From assembly GCA_964023275.1 (NCBI GenBank), contig OZ029917.1, forward strand, positions 18,288,287 through 18,352,286: a stretch of DNA of 64,000 nucleotides. The letters run 5' to 3'. A program made the translations under genes and the position numbers. How positions within the stretch are numbered: the first letter of the stretch is position 1; each line of letters opens with the position of its first letter. The notes beneath the pieces were generated by a model, which had not been told where the DNA came from, searched no databases, and saw nothing but the letters and a program-made list of their open reading frames with translations. The stretch comes from Norana najaformis. Lineage: Eukaryota > Annelida > Clitellata > Crassiclitellata > Hormogastridae. Shown here piece after piece: positions 40,806 through 51,525 of this stretch.

Positions 40806-41024
40806 GCTGCGATCTCAGTAAGAGAGACATTTGCTAATATTTGCTAAGTTGGGTCGATTACTTTTACGTCCCAGGTCAGACACTTGTCCTCTCCCAAGGA
40901 AGCGGACAAGGCAGCCCGTAATAAGACAAGCAAATGTACTGCTGTCTCGCAGTCACACCATATCGTCCCTGTTGCAGACGAAATCACAGGAAGCTGGCAC
41001 ATCGAGTCACTGGAGTTCCTACAA

Positions 41025-41155
41025 GAACATGGAGTAAGATATCAGCAGTGACAGATGATCCGCGTGAGACTAACCATTTGCTCCAGCGTATATCAGTTGT
41101 CCTTCAAATAGGAAACTCACTCACAGTTTTGGGCACCTCGGCTTGGAACAATTAA
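41025..41155 (+). mobile_element. LINE protein C-terminal fragment
   Basis: Frame KISAVTDDPRETNHLLQRIS followed by VVLQIGNSLTVLGTS: the same conserved C-terminal block as 40545-40805. Confidence 0.6.
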
Positions 41156-41273
41156 GACTTACAGAGCCCAAGCCTAAGCAACAATTTATAGGTCCCATTA
41201 ATTGAGAACAAACAATAGCTTGTGCAAATGTTAACCATGGACAGAGTCGATATTTTGGTGAGCATATGATAAT

Positions 41274-41298
41274 AACAATGATGATGATGATGATGATG

Positions 41299-41356
<58 letters not shown>
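41274..41356. repeat. (GAT)n(AAT)n microsatellite
   Basis: Begins with CATATGATAATAACAATGAT, which is repeated at 41537. The compound repeat therefore seems duplicated with its flank. Confidence 0.93.
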
Positions 41357-41358
<2 letters not shown>

Positions 41359-41366
41359 TGGAGCTC

Positions 41367-41540
41367 TGGTGACTGCTGAGGGGTCGCATGGTCTCTCTTG
41401 CCGTTTGGGACCCGGCAGAATGGCACGTCACGCTTGTCTCAATGACCTTATTCACAGAAGTCTGACGCGAGCGGGCTTCCCATCAGTGAAAGAACCTACG
41501 GGTCTTTCTAGAACAGACGGCAAGAGACCGGATGGAACAT
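41367..41540 (+). mobile_element. LINE protein fragment upstream of the C-terminal block
   Basis: Frame [20 protein letters not shown] then [18 protein letters not shown]. In this LINE family the block precedes the LLQRxSV block, but here it lies after it, so the fragments come from different copies or are rearranged. Confidence 0.6.
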
Positions 41541-41552
41541 ATGATAATAACA

Positions 41553-41584
<32 letters not shown>

Positions 41585-41690
41585 AATAATAATAATAATA
41601 ATGAGGAAGAGGAGGAGGAGGAGGAGTAAAAAAAAATAATAATAATGAGGAAGAGGAGGATCAGCAGGAGGAAAAGCAACAATAACGACA
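41537..41690. repeat. (GAT)n(AAT)n(GGA)n compound microsatellite
   Basis: Compound trinucleotide tract. Its Asp/Asn/Glu frames are not genes. Confidence 0.93.
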
Positions 41691-41821
41691 ATAAAAATTA
41701 CTTTTGTTTTGTTGCTGCTTTGTGTTGTTGTTTTACCTGAGGTAGAAAAATGGTTCAGGTTCTCATTGTTATTGTTATTGTTATTATCTTCTAACTGTTA
41801 TGGTTGATTACTCTTGTGCAG

Positions 41822-42020
41822 TGGATGGTTACTGCAACGCCTATTGTACAACGGATGGTCAACAGAAGGGCTCTTTCTTCTGTCCCACAAATAAAACCAC
41901 CGATAGCTGCATCTTCTGCTGCGGTTCAATGACGATCAAGTTCTGCTGTTCAGACCTAACGCAACGTGTGCCATTTTCTTCGAAAAAATGCTGCGTAAAT
42001 GGCAACAATTTCAGTTACGA
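41822..42020 (+). CDS. Shisa-like exon, cysteine-rich ectodomain
   Basis: 199 nt; acceptor CTCTTGTGCAG, donor GA followed by a perfect GTGAGT. It reads DGYCNAYCTTDG, GSFFCPTNKT, DSCIFCCGSMTIKFCCSD and KKCCVNGNNFSYE. This cysteine spacing is the Shisa N-terminal signature. An NKT sequon could be glycosylated. Confidence 0.85.
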
Positions 42021-44049
42021 GTGAGTACCGCTGTAGCATCTTTCAACGTCATCTGTCAGCTTCATTGTCGGCTTCACAGTATCATCATGATCGTTGTCGT
42101 TATTATCATTGTCGTCGTCGTGTTGTTGTCGTCAGCAAAACCACCTTCAAAATCGTCATCACTGTCGTCTTCATTATCATCATATTTCTCAGATAGAAAG
42201 CTTTGTCACGATTACCATCATTAATTTTGTCGTCAACTGTGATTCGTCAACGACTGGATCACTCGCTTCTTCTTCATCATCCCCCTAAGGCCTGCCACAT
42301 ACTGAAGAGTTTCAGGATTTACCAATGATGGTGTGCATTTTGCTCCATTGTTATCGGGGATCCAGTTAGGTTTCTCGGCCTTTCCAGTCTCTCTGTCTCT
42401 GTCTCTCTCTGTCTCTCTCTTTCGCTCTTTCTCTCTGTCTCTCTCTCGCTCTCTCTGTCTCTTTCTCTCTCTTCTCTGGATGCTAATAGATTGTAGGATT
42501 GTCAAAGCTATTCCCTAAATCAAACACCCATGTCCTTAAAAGATTTAATTGCTAAAAATAATGGGGGGCTCAAACCATGGCGAGAAGGGTTCAGCTGTAT
42601 TGTTACCGAAAGAAGTCTGTTCTTATCTAAGGTTTCCATTTACTTATTCAGGGACGGACAACGGAGAGACATTCACCTGAACAATGTACCATCACATAAT
42701 TTCTAGTGGAATTTACAAGAATCTTGCAGTCAGTCCGTGAAAAGCATAACTTCTCACCCTGAAAGCTTCCCTGTGCATTCTGCTATTTTTTTTATCAGTC
42801 ACCCTTGTATCTTGTCAGTCACAATGAATCGTCAAGCCCAACATCTTTAACTTTACGCAGCACAGTATCTTTCATCGTCATCGTCGTCATCATCATCATC
42901 ATCGACATAACTGTAGCTGTTGTTGCTGCTGCTGCTGTTGTCGTCGTATCTGTTGGCTAAAGCGTACTGTTGTTGTTGCTAGCAGTTGGATCATCATAGT
43001 TACGATTGTGATGACGGCCGTTGTCTTTCTACTCGGTCTGACTGGGTGTCTGTGTCTTTGCCAGAAAAAATGCGCCTGCAAAAACGTCGTCTGTGCAGGT
43101 CGGAAATCGTTCTTCAACTATATGAAAAATGTTAAAATCCTTAGTTAAATTTAAATGTACATGATTTTATATAGCAACCGTATTGTCTTATTGCCTCGAC
43201 CCTGCTCATTTTGCAGTGAATATTTTGATTGTTAATATCAGAAAAATAGTCACGACTTCATAAGATGATCTTGTATTTTATGTAGAAAGAATTAAATATG
43301 CTATACTAAATGTGTACTCGCATAACAACACAATGTATACAATTCTGAAGATGATATTTACTCACTCACTCACTCACTCACTCATTCATTCACTCACTCA
43401 CTCATTCATGTACTCGCTGCCTTGTTGTATGATTTTCTTTTAAAGCTCTATTCATGCGTCTGTATTTATTTGTTTGTAGATATCTCTTTATTCTTCGATT
43501 GTTTAACTAATAATTTTGTTCCGTTTTCTAACAGAAAATGGTGAACAGCAGTCGTTTTCTGAGGAACGGAACGATTCATCGACCCATCCATCGACTGCGT
43601 CGGATTTTGACCCGACCAGTCCATGTGCTTTTGCGCCCCCTACCTATGATTCTCTCCCCAAGGACCCTCCAGCCTATTCCGAAATATTCACCGTCTCAAC
43701 TGGCTGCAGTAATGACGGTCCCCCTAACTCAACTCATACGAATTTGCTCTTGGTCTCAAACCGTAACGCTTTGAATCAAAGAGATTCGCTGCCGGAGTAT
43801 ACAAGTCAGGAGACTGTGCCCCGACGCTCAAGTCTATCGCGTTCGTCATCCGTCCTCGATCCAAGTCCTCCACATCCACCAGATGCCATCAGTTTAAACC
43901 CGCCACCATCTTACTCCTCGAGGCCGATTAGCTGCATACATAGGCCCTCTTTGAGTTTGGCGATCGAACTGCATCCGCTGAACCTTGGAATTGCTGGAAG
44001 TTTACTTTCGTCATCACAGGAAACCAGTCTTCATCCAGCCACTGTTTGA
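41822..44049 (+). CDS. Shisa/WBP1-like single-pass membrane protein, 5' exon missing
   Basis: Three exons (41822-42020, 42983-43098, 43535-44049) join with matching split codons (GA|C and G|AA). They give a type I membrane protein: a cysteine-rich ectodomain of Shisa type (C-x3-C, FFCP, FCCG, KFCC), one membrane helix, a juxtamembrane cysteine cluster, and a proline-rich cytoplasmic tail with PPTY, PPAY and PPSY motifs that fit WW-domain (for example Nedd4-type ligase) binding. Members of this superfamily act as adaptors in trafficking and signalling of membrane proteins. The first exon with start codon and signal peptide was not found; the visible part begins in phase 1. The specific subfamily is uncertain. 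Confidence 0.82.
42021..42982 (+). other. Shisa-like intron with ATC and CTCT arrays
   Basis: 962 bp, phase 2. Degenerate ATC/GTC repeats at 42063-42290, a CTCT/GTCT tract at 42385-42480 and ATC/TTG/CTG runs at 42875-42965. No further exon. Confidence 0.85.
42385..42480. repeat. CTCT/GTCT tract
   Basis: Pyrimidine-rich dinucleotide/tetranucleotide repeat. Confidence 0.88.
42983..43098 (+). CDS. Shisa-like exon, membrane helix
   Basis: 116 nt, phase 2 to 1. It encodes WIIIVTIVMTAVVFLLGLTG as the membrane segment, then CLCLCQKKCACKN, a Cys/Lys cluster typical of a palmitoylated cytoplasmic border. The acceptor is TTGTTGCTAG. The donor GCAG followed by GTCGGA is non-optimal, but it is the only one that gives the right phase. 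Confidence 0.78.
43360..43412. repeat. (ACTC)n/(ATTC)n microsatellite
   Basis: Tetranucleotide run in the last Shisa-like intron (43099-43534), which otherwise holds nothing notable. Confidence 0.88.
43535..44049 (+). CDS. Shisa-like last exon, proline-rich PPxY tail
   Basis: 515 nt including TGA; acceptor CCGTTTTCTAACAG. It encodes a Ser/Pro-rich, low-complexity cytoplasmic tail of about 170 residues with APPTYDSLP, KDPPAYSEI, RDSLPEYTS and NPPPSYSSR, plus a basic-serine segment RRSSLSRSSS likely to be phosphorylated. Confidence 0.85.
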
Positions 44050-44925
44050 ATATTCGATCATTAGTCAGAATATTCGACAATCTGAGTCTTTGTAAATAAC
44101 AGGAGTGCAGGTTGATTTGGGATGGCCCATGCATGCATAATCCAGACTGGCTATGATCTAGGATGGTGTGCCTAAGAGTTTTCTTTAGCTATCGTACATA
44201 CCCCCGCTCGATTAAATGACTTATGGGGTGAGGTTATTCATCATTATCATTCCTCTACCTCCCCATTTAAATGAGCACCACGCCATTTAAGTCCCGGAGC
44301 AGTGCTTTAGCCTGGGGTGCAAATCGCCGAACCAGAGAAATATGAGATAAGCCTAAACAGACCAATATGGCATCACAAGCCAAATCAAGAGCTTACTGAC
44401 GTTTTTCTGCATTAGATAAATGCGCTACAGATTTGTTAAGCACTGAAGGTTTTAATGAGCTATACTATAATTTATTTATTTAGGTCTACTAGTAAATATT
44501 TCTTGCGTTTATACGTATGTCTACACTACATAGGTAACTGCGAAGTATTACTTTCACTGAGACGTGATTTTTCTATGAAGTTCTTTTGAATGAGAAAATG
44601 ATCGAAAACATTTGAACTCTGAGCTTTAGTAACAGTATGTGTACCATAATATTGTAAAGAGTGCCCAAAGCACGTAATCTGTAGCTATAAGATTACGTAG
44701 ATATGGACCTATAGGATTTATGTAGCCTATAACGCATGTGAATATGTGAACTATTTAACCTAATTTAATCGAATCTAATGATTGTGATGGCACCGTTATC
44801 ATGATGCCCAAAGCATCAAGCAATGGTCGCATCAAGTGAAATCGTAATCAAAGTCGTAATCCATTGGTGAAGCCAGGTCGAGTTCCCATAGGTCAGAGAA
44901 AACCAGAAGTTAGGCTACGGTAGGT
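44050..44925. other. Non-coding region downstream of the Shisa-like gene
   Basis: Presumed 3' UTR and intergenic DNA without recognised features. Confidence 0.5.
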
Positions 44926-45880
44926 AAGCAAGTTGAAAGAGATATATCTTAAGTTTAGACCTGAATGACATCACAGAACTCACTGAACGAATCAAACTTG
45001 GCAGCGAATTCCAAAGCCGCGGACCAGCAACCATCACGCTCTGGAACCCAACACTGTTCTGGTAAGAGGGGCAAGTGTCATAGGTCCACTGATCGAGTGC
45101 AATATCTGTTTATATGACGCTTGAACATGGAACAGACATATGTCGTCTGATTTAAATGTAGTACTTTGTAGAACAGATTTTAAACTGGATTCTTTGCTCG
45201 ATGGACAACCAGTGTAATGAATCAATATTAGTGTACTATGCTGATATTTATGTGTTTTTGTTATGGCTTCGGCCAAGGAGTTTTGAACCATTTGTAATTT
45301 TGTGCAGATATCTCTTTCTGATGCCAAATAGAAGTGACTTGCAGTAGTCAAGCCTGATGGAAATCAATGCATTAGCTAGTTGGATTAAGGCAGCATGAGG
45401 GAAAACAGATCAGCATCTACGAATATTCGTATATGTTCCCTGTTGGAGCTAGTGAAGTAGGCCTATTATGGCGTGATCAACACAATTACTTTTCTTCGAT
45501 CCATGAGGTTGATTGTATGATTGTGAACGACAAGTAGTGCGATTCAGTGTAATGATCATTTGCGGTAGGCAAATTGGATGGAAAGGTAAAGTTTGTGCAA
45601 TGAAAGTTTATTACTCAGATTGGCAACTACTTTCTCGAGAATTTTAAGAGTAAAGATGTGGCCATGGTTTGACAAATCATCGGGAGGGATACATGTGTTT
45701 TACGAAGAGGGTAAACTATGACATGAGCGAAACTGGACGGGAGGCAGTCTTCAGCAAGAGAGAGGTTGACCATGGATTTGATAATTGTACCCATGACGTA
45801 GAAGAATTCTTTAAAAGGGCTGTTGGAATTAGGTTCTAGGTACATTGTTTATCATATGAGAAAATGAAATTACGGATCTC
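44926..45880 (-). mobile_element. CR1/L2-like LINE with internal deletion
   Basis: On the minus strand, from high to low coordinates: VNLSLAEDCLPSSFAHVIVY (RT fingers, about 45700-45790) and an EKVVAN.L / AYRK region. The palm with the catalytic box is missing. The C-terminal part then follows: RLDYCKSLLFGI (about 45320-45360), LHKITN, and PRLWNSLPSLIRSVSSVMSF with RSKLKIYLFQL (about 44935-45030, several frameshifts). Clearly dead. Confidence 0.82.
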
Positions 45881-46152
45881 ATTCAAGGTTGTTGGTTGAA
45901 ATGAAAATCGGTGGAGGAGATTATGGGTAGGGCCTATGAAAGTCTTTCAGATGAGAGAACGTTGGAAAAGTGGAGCCTTAGGGCCGGATCTTGTCAGAAA
46001 AGAAGGGCGAGAATCTGTCAGCAAGGGAAGAGTGCGATGAAAAGCTTGGTGATATATTACATTTGTCAGGGTGTCAGATCCTGTTTATCACCTGCCATAA
46101 CAACTTAGAAGAAACGGAGCACACAGAGACTAAATATATACTTTACATATAT

Positions 46153-46275
46153 GTACTTGTGTATGTATGTATGTATGCATGTATGTGTATGTATGTATGT
46201 ATGCTTGCATGCATGTATGTATGTAGGTAGGTAGGTAGGTAGGTAGGTTGGTAGGTAGGTAGGTAGGTAGGTATT
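46153..46275. repeat. (TGTA)n(GGTA)n microsatellite
   Basis: Two adjoining tetranucleotide runs. Confidence 0.93.
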
Positions 46276-46384
46276 TATATATGTATGTGTTCAAAGATGA
46301 TCTTCGTCGTCAGACTAAAAGCTCTTTGAATCACGCGTAAATTTGTCCACACACAAATTTGCTATTCTAGATTTTCTGGCCAAC

Positions 46385-46482
46385 TTCTGATAGTAAAACG
46401 TGGCCTAATCGTAACTCGAGATATCTACAGCACCCAACGAAAGCTGAGTCGCGGGAACCAGCTTATTCACAGGCTTATTATT
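46385..46482 (-). mobile_element. 3' UTR fragment of the LINE at 57520
   Basis: The minus strand reads GCCTGTGAATAAGCTGGT, GCTTTCGTTGGGT and TTACGATTAGGCC, matching 57910-57980. Confidence 0.75.
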
Positions 46483-46513
46483 AACGGACCCGGTTCTAAT
46501 TTGTTAACAACGA

Positions 46514-46620
46514 CGCAAGGATAACAACAACGACGACGATGATAATGATGATCATGACGACAATGATGATGATGATAATAGCGATAGCAAAAAAGAAAAT
46601 GATGATGAAGACGACAGTGA
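46514..46620. repeat. GAT/GAC degenerate microsatellite
   Basis: Imperfect trinucleotide array. Confidence 0.8.
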
Positions 46621-47458
46621 AGATCATTCTTAAGTGTTTGTCTTGCACCTCACAGTATACATGAGACAAATATTTCTAGAGCACGTATTTTTGACACCCT
46701 AGGAGACTAATATGTCACGTTAGCCAAGGTGTGCTTTTGCAGGTGAGCGTTTAGATTTATTTGAAAGCTGCTATTCCGAGTACCAACCAGTTGACAGAAT
46801 GATAGCTCGCTGTGTCATTATAAGGCATACAGATACATTACACGCAATGGTTTAAAAATCTTCGCATATTACATTAGAACGGTGCGGTTAATTCGACAAA
46901 ATGCAGTTATCTAATGAAATCCTTGTTTTCAAAACTGCGAACTGGTTAACGGTGTTTGTGTGTCATGCCTGTATGTTGTTCTGCTATTGAGTATCGGCCT
47001 ACTAAATATTAAATAATTGATCTAAACTAGCAATTCCTGTTTATTTTGTGCCTCAGTAATCTGCATCTTCGTATCGTTGTTGGCCATTATAATCCGGTCA
47101 ACTGACAGGTAAAACGGGCGTGTTATACCACGTGACTACTTTAGCCCTCATCGTAAACATGCATACTAGCTAAATAACGGGTAAATCGCACCGGATGCAT
47201 GAAGACTCGTCAAAATCGTAATACCAATTTTTGCAATTTTATGAGGTGAGGTCATTCTTCAACGTTGCCCGCTTGAATGGGGCATTGTCCATGCCTTCTT
47301 ATGCCCCGATATATGTATGGGCCTGTTAGCCCGACATCCGCAACTGAGAAGTGACCCAACGACTTTCTGACACGAAAGCCTTAGTCAATGGCAATTCTGT
47401 TTTACCATGCAGATGATCTGAGAGAGCAAGGCCTACGCAGTTTGACAGACAGACAGAC

Positions 47459-47517
<59 letters not shown>

Positions 47518-48050
47518 TTACTATTAACCGCGTGAAGAAATAGACCGATTAGGTTAACTTCAGTTTCTTTTAATAATATTTTTGATTCAATTTTCCTTCT
47601 GTCACTTGGGAACCCAGTGGTTAATGTGGGAGGGTTAACGAACGCTTTACTTTGCCCAAAATTTTGAGGACCTTTTAAATCACGACTTTTGACGATTATT
47701 TCTGTGTCAGTAATTTTGACGACCTTTTCACGATCTTCTGTGACCTTCTCTTAACTTCTCTGTTTTTATGACTTTCAGAGGAATTTTTATAGGTTTCTAT
47801 AATTCCACATGATTTTATTTGATTTTTTTCTTTCAGCTCCCAGGATTTTGATGACCTCTCTTAGCAGGGAAACCTCGCTGAAACCGGTTTGGGGCCACCC
47901 CTGCTCGCCCAAATTAGATCCGCGGACATAGACAATTGTCCCTGGATCTGCCCTTGCATTCCCTGGATCTGCCCTTGCCTTCTATAATGCCAGTCATCTG
48001 AAAGCTATTTTAAAATACATTTTACATTGTAGCTGTTAGATTCATTTAAC
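46621..48050. other. Region upstream of the GT92 gene
   Basis: Contains the GACA array and AT-rich DNA. No promoter elements could be assigned to the GT92 gene with confidence. Confidence 0.45.
47443..47517. repeat. (GACA)n microsatellite
   Basis: About 18 near-perfect GACA units. Confidence 0.96.
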
Positions 48051-48089
48051 GGAAAAGTACCGAAGGCTCCCTGGAGGTCATGTCAATCG

Positions 48090-49277
48090 ATGACATTGAC
48101 AAACTCGACCTTGAACTCGCTGACCCATGTCCGGAGACGCAGAGCGTTGCTGAAGTACGTGCTTGGATCGGCCATTGCGATCTTTTGCCTGGCCAACATC
48201 TACCGCAGTACCACGACCTTGAACTTCAGCAGTTCGCACGAGTATCTCGGACGTTCCTGGGTCAGGTCCAGTCACCACGACGACGATTACGGTTGGAATG
48301 CATCCCTCGGAAAGAAGAAAGGTTCGAAAGATACCTTGCTCTTCGACCGACTGGCCAGGGTTCCAGTCCCGAATCCTGACGACCATCCTTCGTACAATAA
48401 ATCCATGAAGGGGCGGCTAATTCCTGTGCCACTCTGGCAGAGGAGACTTTGGGCAAGTCTTGTAAACAGGACTGCTGTGACAGTGAATGACGCCTCTCTT
48501 GATGACGAAGACTTTTATTACCTGGTGGAGCTACTACAGGTGCGAATTTACGCAGGTGACAAGGCCAGGTGGTCAGTTAATGAGCTGAAGCAGTGGATGC
48601 ATTATCTGTTTCTGGCCGGCGTCCAACACGTCTACCTGTGCGACCACTACATGTACGACCACGAGAGACTGGACGTGGCCCTTGCCGAGTACATCCGGTT
48701 GGGCCTCGTGACCTACCTGCCGTGGGGTCAGGTGCGCGACCCTATGACGGCGCAGGTGCGTTGCTACCAGCGCTTCATCAACCGCTACAGGCGACGCCAT
48801 CTTTGGCAGATTGCCGTTGACATGGACGAGTATCCATTCGCGCCGAACGACACCGACGAAGACTTCCTCATCCGGTTTCTCCGCTCGTTTCCGGAGCACG
48901 TGACGGAAATCTCCATGCCCAACTTCCTGATGCTTGGACGGGGCGATCGCTTTGGGCAGCTGGTCATCGAGCGCATTAATCGAATAACCAGACAGTCGAA
49001 TGTGCTCGTCAAACCGATCTACCGGCCGCAAAGGGTCCAGGCGAACATACACCACAACCACCTGCTGAGCGGAAGTCACGTGGATGCGCAACCAGACAAA
49101 CTGCGCATGCTGCACTACTGGGGCGCTCGCAGCCAGCAGTGGGGACCAGACACTCCGAAAACCCTTTCCATTACAACTGAGTGGCATCAGATGAAGGATG
49201 CGTGGGCAGATAAAATCAGGAACTCGCTCATTGTCTTTGGGGAATTTGATGCAATTACAAACAGCACAGGACCTTAA
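48090..49277 (+). CDS. GT92 (DUF23) family glycosyltransferase, intronless
   Basis: 395 residues. A basic cytosolic stub (RRRR at 15-18) and one hydrophobic segment (about 20-38, LLKYVLGSAIAIFCLANIY) predict a type II Golgi membrane protein. The catalytic domain starts near residue 140 (LVELLQVRIYAGDKARW), with LFLAGVQHVYLCDHYMYD, TYLPWGQ, the metal-binding DxD in VDMDEYPF (D244, D246) and a later LRMLHYWGARSQQW. Family 92 enzymes are mostly galactosyltransferases acting on glycan chains; donor and acceptor here are unknown. No intron is seen. The ATG at 48090 gives the expected stub-anchor order. An ATG 10 bp upstream is out of frame and opens a 99-codon overlapping frame, probably a shadow. 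Confidence 0.88.
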   Translation: MTLTNSTLNSLTHVRRRRALLKYVLGSAIAIFCLANIYRSTTTLNFSSSHEYLGRSWVRSSHHDDDYGWNASLGKKKGSKDTLLFDRLARVPVPNPDDHPSYNKSMKGRLIPVPLWQRRLWASLVNRTAVTVNDASLDDEDFYYLVELLQVRIYAGDKARWSVNELKQWMHYLFLAGVQHVYLCDHYMYDHERLDVALAEYIRLGLVTYLPWGQVRDPMTAQVRCYQRFINRYRRRHLWQIAVDMDEYPFAPNDTDEDFLIRFLRSFPEHVTEISMPNFLMLGRGDRFGQLVIERINRITRQSNVLVKPIYRPQRVQANIHHNHLLSGSHVDAQPDKLRMLHYWGARSQQWGPDTPKTLSITTEWHQMKDAWADKIRNSLIVFGEFDAITNSTGP

Positions 49278-49324
49278 AGTAATACTATCGTTGTTGTTGC
49301 TGCTGTTGTTTGTTAACATAATAT

Positions 49325-49625
49325 TGTGCTGCGCAGTCAGCAAGTTTTGAGTGCGCGTTTACATCGGAAATTTCCGTGAGTCATCAAGCTATTGATTTGT
49401 TTTTGCACGCGCTGATCACGTGCTCATGGCTGCCGCGCATCAGACGCGTGGTAGAATTGGTGTGATTGGCTAGCAGAGCCCTGCAGGCGGGCAGGCTGAC
49501 CTCATGATTTAACTGTTTGATTAATTGTAATTTCTAATATCAAAGTGAAAGTCGAATTAACACTACGCTACGAAATGGGCCAATCGACTGTTCGAAGCCC
49601 CCCCCCATTGATAACTCGGAAAGAT
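49325..49625 (-). repeat. Dispersed repeat family, copy 3 (shorter)
   Basis: The reverse complement matches 11540-12115 in blocks (CTTCGAACAGTCGATT, GGGCTCTGCTAGCCAATCAC, AACTTGCTGACT) with an internal deletion. It starts about 50 bp after the GT92 stop, so it may lie in that gene's 3' UTR. Confidence 0.7.
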
Positions 49626-49981
49626 CGTCGACACTGTTGTTGTCGCCATTTTTTCTTACACACGTTAATCATATAATATCGTTTTTCTGCTTCTCTAGGC
49701 TATATTCACCATTTGCTGATTATATATACTTAATACTTCAGTACACTGGGACTATTTTGGCTATAAATGAGTTCCCAACTGTCACCTGTTCGAAAAGTAA
49801 TTTTGAGCAGTTATTAAATTTAAGTTCTTATTTCAGTCTTCGTTTCAAGAAAAGCTAATTACTATGGTATCAACAGCTGCAACTGACGCATTAATGAAAC
49901 TGTCTCATCCAACCGGGGTTTTCGTCCTGGAATGGTCGACAAAAAGGAAAAATAAAATTACAGTATACTCCGTACTTTGAC
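49626..49981. other. Non-coding stretch
   Basis: AT-rich DNA; nothing recognised. Confidence 0.5.
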
Positions 49982-50337
49982 ACAATGGTTCTCAAAGTTT
50001 TTCATCCCGGGGACCAATTTACCCGAGTCAAACTTACGGCGGACCACCTACGGCAGCAGAATGATTTTTTAAATCAAAAATCAACAAATATTACCGTCTA
50101 GGTGAAACTATTGTCACTAAGACATAAACAATGACTTCACGAAAACCATAAAATAGATATAGTATAAGAAAAAATAAAGTGGAAATTAATTAACCGAACT
50201 GCGACAAAACAGTGTTATGCTGTATACAAGGAAGGCCGTTGTGGGAATATTGGACCACCTGCTGGGCTCACGCTTGCCGACCACGTGTGGTCCCTGGTGG
50301 TCCCTGTTGGTCTGCGAATCACATTTGAGAACCAGTG
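49982..50337. mobile_element. hAT-type MITE, about 355 bp
   Basis: Left end CAATGGTTCTCAAAG; right end, complemented, CACTGGTTCTCAAATG. CAGTGGTTCTCAA-type ends are typical of hAT-Charlie-like elements. Subterminal GGACCACC motifs occur on both sides. The flanking 8 bp (CTTTGACA and CCTTATCA) agree at five of eight positions, so the duplication has decayed or the boundary is slightly off. No transposase. Confidence 0.7.
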
Positions 50338-50517
50338 CCTTATCAGGCACACTCTTTCCATCCCGTTGCATCGACCATGCATTTTAGAATCCAGAGCAGT
50401 CGATGAACAACGGTAAACACTCTTGGATCTGTGACAAGAACTTAGAAAGACTCTTTTAAATAGCTAAGACGCTAAGCTGCTATGTGGCAAGAACCCTAAG
50501 CAAGTTATTGCAATAAC

Positions 50518-50830
50518 CAGTGCTTTTTTCTAGCAAAAAAGGTTCCGGAACTGATCAATTATGGAATTTTGTGTTAAAATTCCATTATTTTTATCAATCA
50601 ATAAACACTGAAAACAGTGTAAAGTTGTAAACACTGAAACTGAATTAAAAATAAGTTACATTATATTACATAATTAAAATAACTTAGTAACAATTCAAGA
50701 ACAGTGGTACTTAGTAAAAGTGTTACTTAGTAACAACACAATTCTTTTATTAAAAACTAACTTATTTGTTATTAGCCGAAAAAAGGTGCCGGAACGCCGT
50801 TCCTGAGCGTTCCGTCTGAAAAACGCACTG
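50518..50830. mobile_element. hAT-type MITE, 313 bp, perfect 8-bp TSD
   Basis: Ends CAGTGCTTTTTTC and, complemented, CAGTGCGTTTTTC, then related GTTCCGGAAC/GGAACG blocks. GCAATAAC flanks both sides exactly (50510-50517, 50831-50838), the hAT hallmark. AT-rich core without coding capacity. Confidence 0.9.
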
Positions 50831-50838
50831 GCAATAAC

Positions 50839-51229
50839 CCTGGTAATACACCTCCCACGTGAGGGTTAATTGTGTGTATGTATTGCTGCAGGTTGTCTAG
50901 GTACACGACAATAAAACACCAACCGGACAACTTCTACATGAGTAAATAGCTTCAAACAAACCTTTTCTACTTTGTACAAACACAGACGCACACAATTTTT
51001 GGACAAGGTTGAAACAGTGGGAGCCAAAATCCGGAGCAACAGCGTTTGCTGCTGTTTGTAATGACTGAGTTTATATGCAAACGTCTTTATGAACCGCTGA
51101 TCCTCAGCTGAGTTTAATATGCATGCAGTGCCGCTTGAAATGAAGCCTTTATTAATTATAATTATCTCAGGGAAGGAAATGCAGCGACTAATGACAGAAG
51201 TCACCTGATTCGAATGCCAACAACGTAAT
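50839..51229. other. Non-coding stretch
   Basis: No recognised features. The long minus-strand open frame crossing it (50866-51714) is driven by the adjacent GGAA array. Confidence 0.5.
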
Positions 51230-51525
51230 GGAAAGAAGGAAGGAAGGAAGTAAGGTAGGAAGTAAGTAAGTAAGGACGGAAGGAAGGAAGAAGGAAGGAA
51301 GGAAGGAAGTAAGTAAGTAAGGACGGAAGGAAGGAAGGAAGGAAGAAAGTAAGGACGGAAGGAAGGAAGGAAGGAAGTAAGTAAGGAAGCAAGGAAGGAA
51401 GGAAGAAAGGAAGGAAGGAGGGAGTAAGGGAGGAAGGAAGGAGAGAGGGAAGGAAGGAAGGAAGGAAGGAAGGAAGGAAGGAAGGAAGGAAGGAGGGAAG
51501 GAAGGAAGGAAGGAAGGAAAGACGC
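51230..51525. repeat. (GGAA)n purine array
   Basis: About 295 bp of nearly pure purine on the plus strand with GTAA and GACG interruptions. Minus-strand Phe-Leu-Pro-Ser frames are artefacts. Confidence 0.96.

Larger units (their letters stand above)
39323..41821. other. Intergenic region upstream of the Shisa-like exons
   Basis: Holds an ATCC array, LINE fragments and AAT/GAT microsatellites. The missing signal-peptide exon of the Shisa-like gene may lie here or further upstream. No convincing candidate ending in phase 1 was found. Confidence 0.5.

Noticed and set aside
48573..49343. 256-residue minus-strand frame opposite the GT92 gene
   Set aside because: Shadow of the plus-strand coding sequence with no family resemblance.
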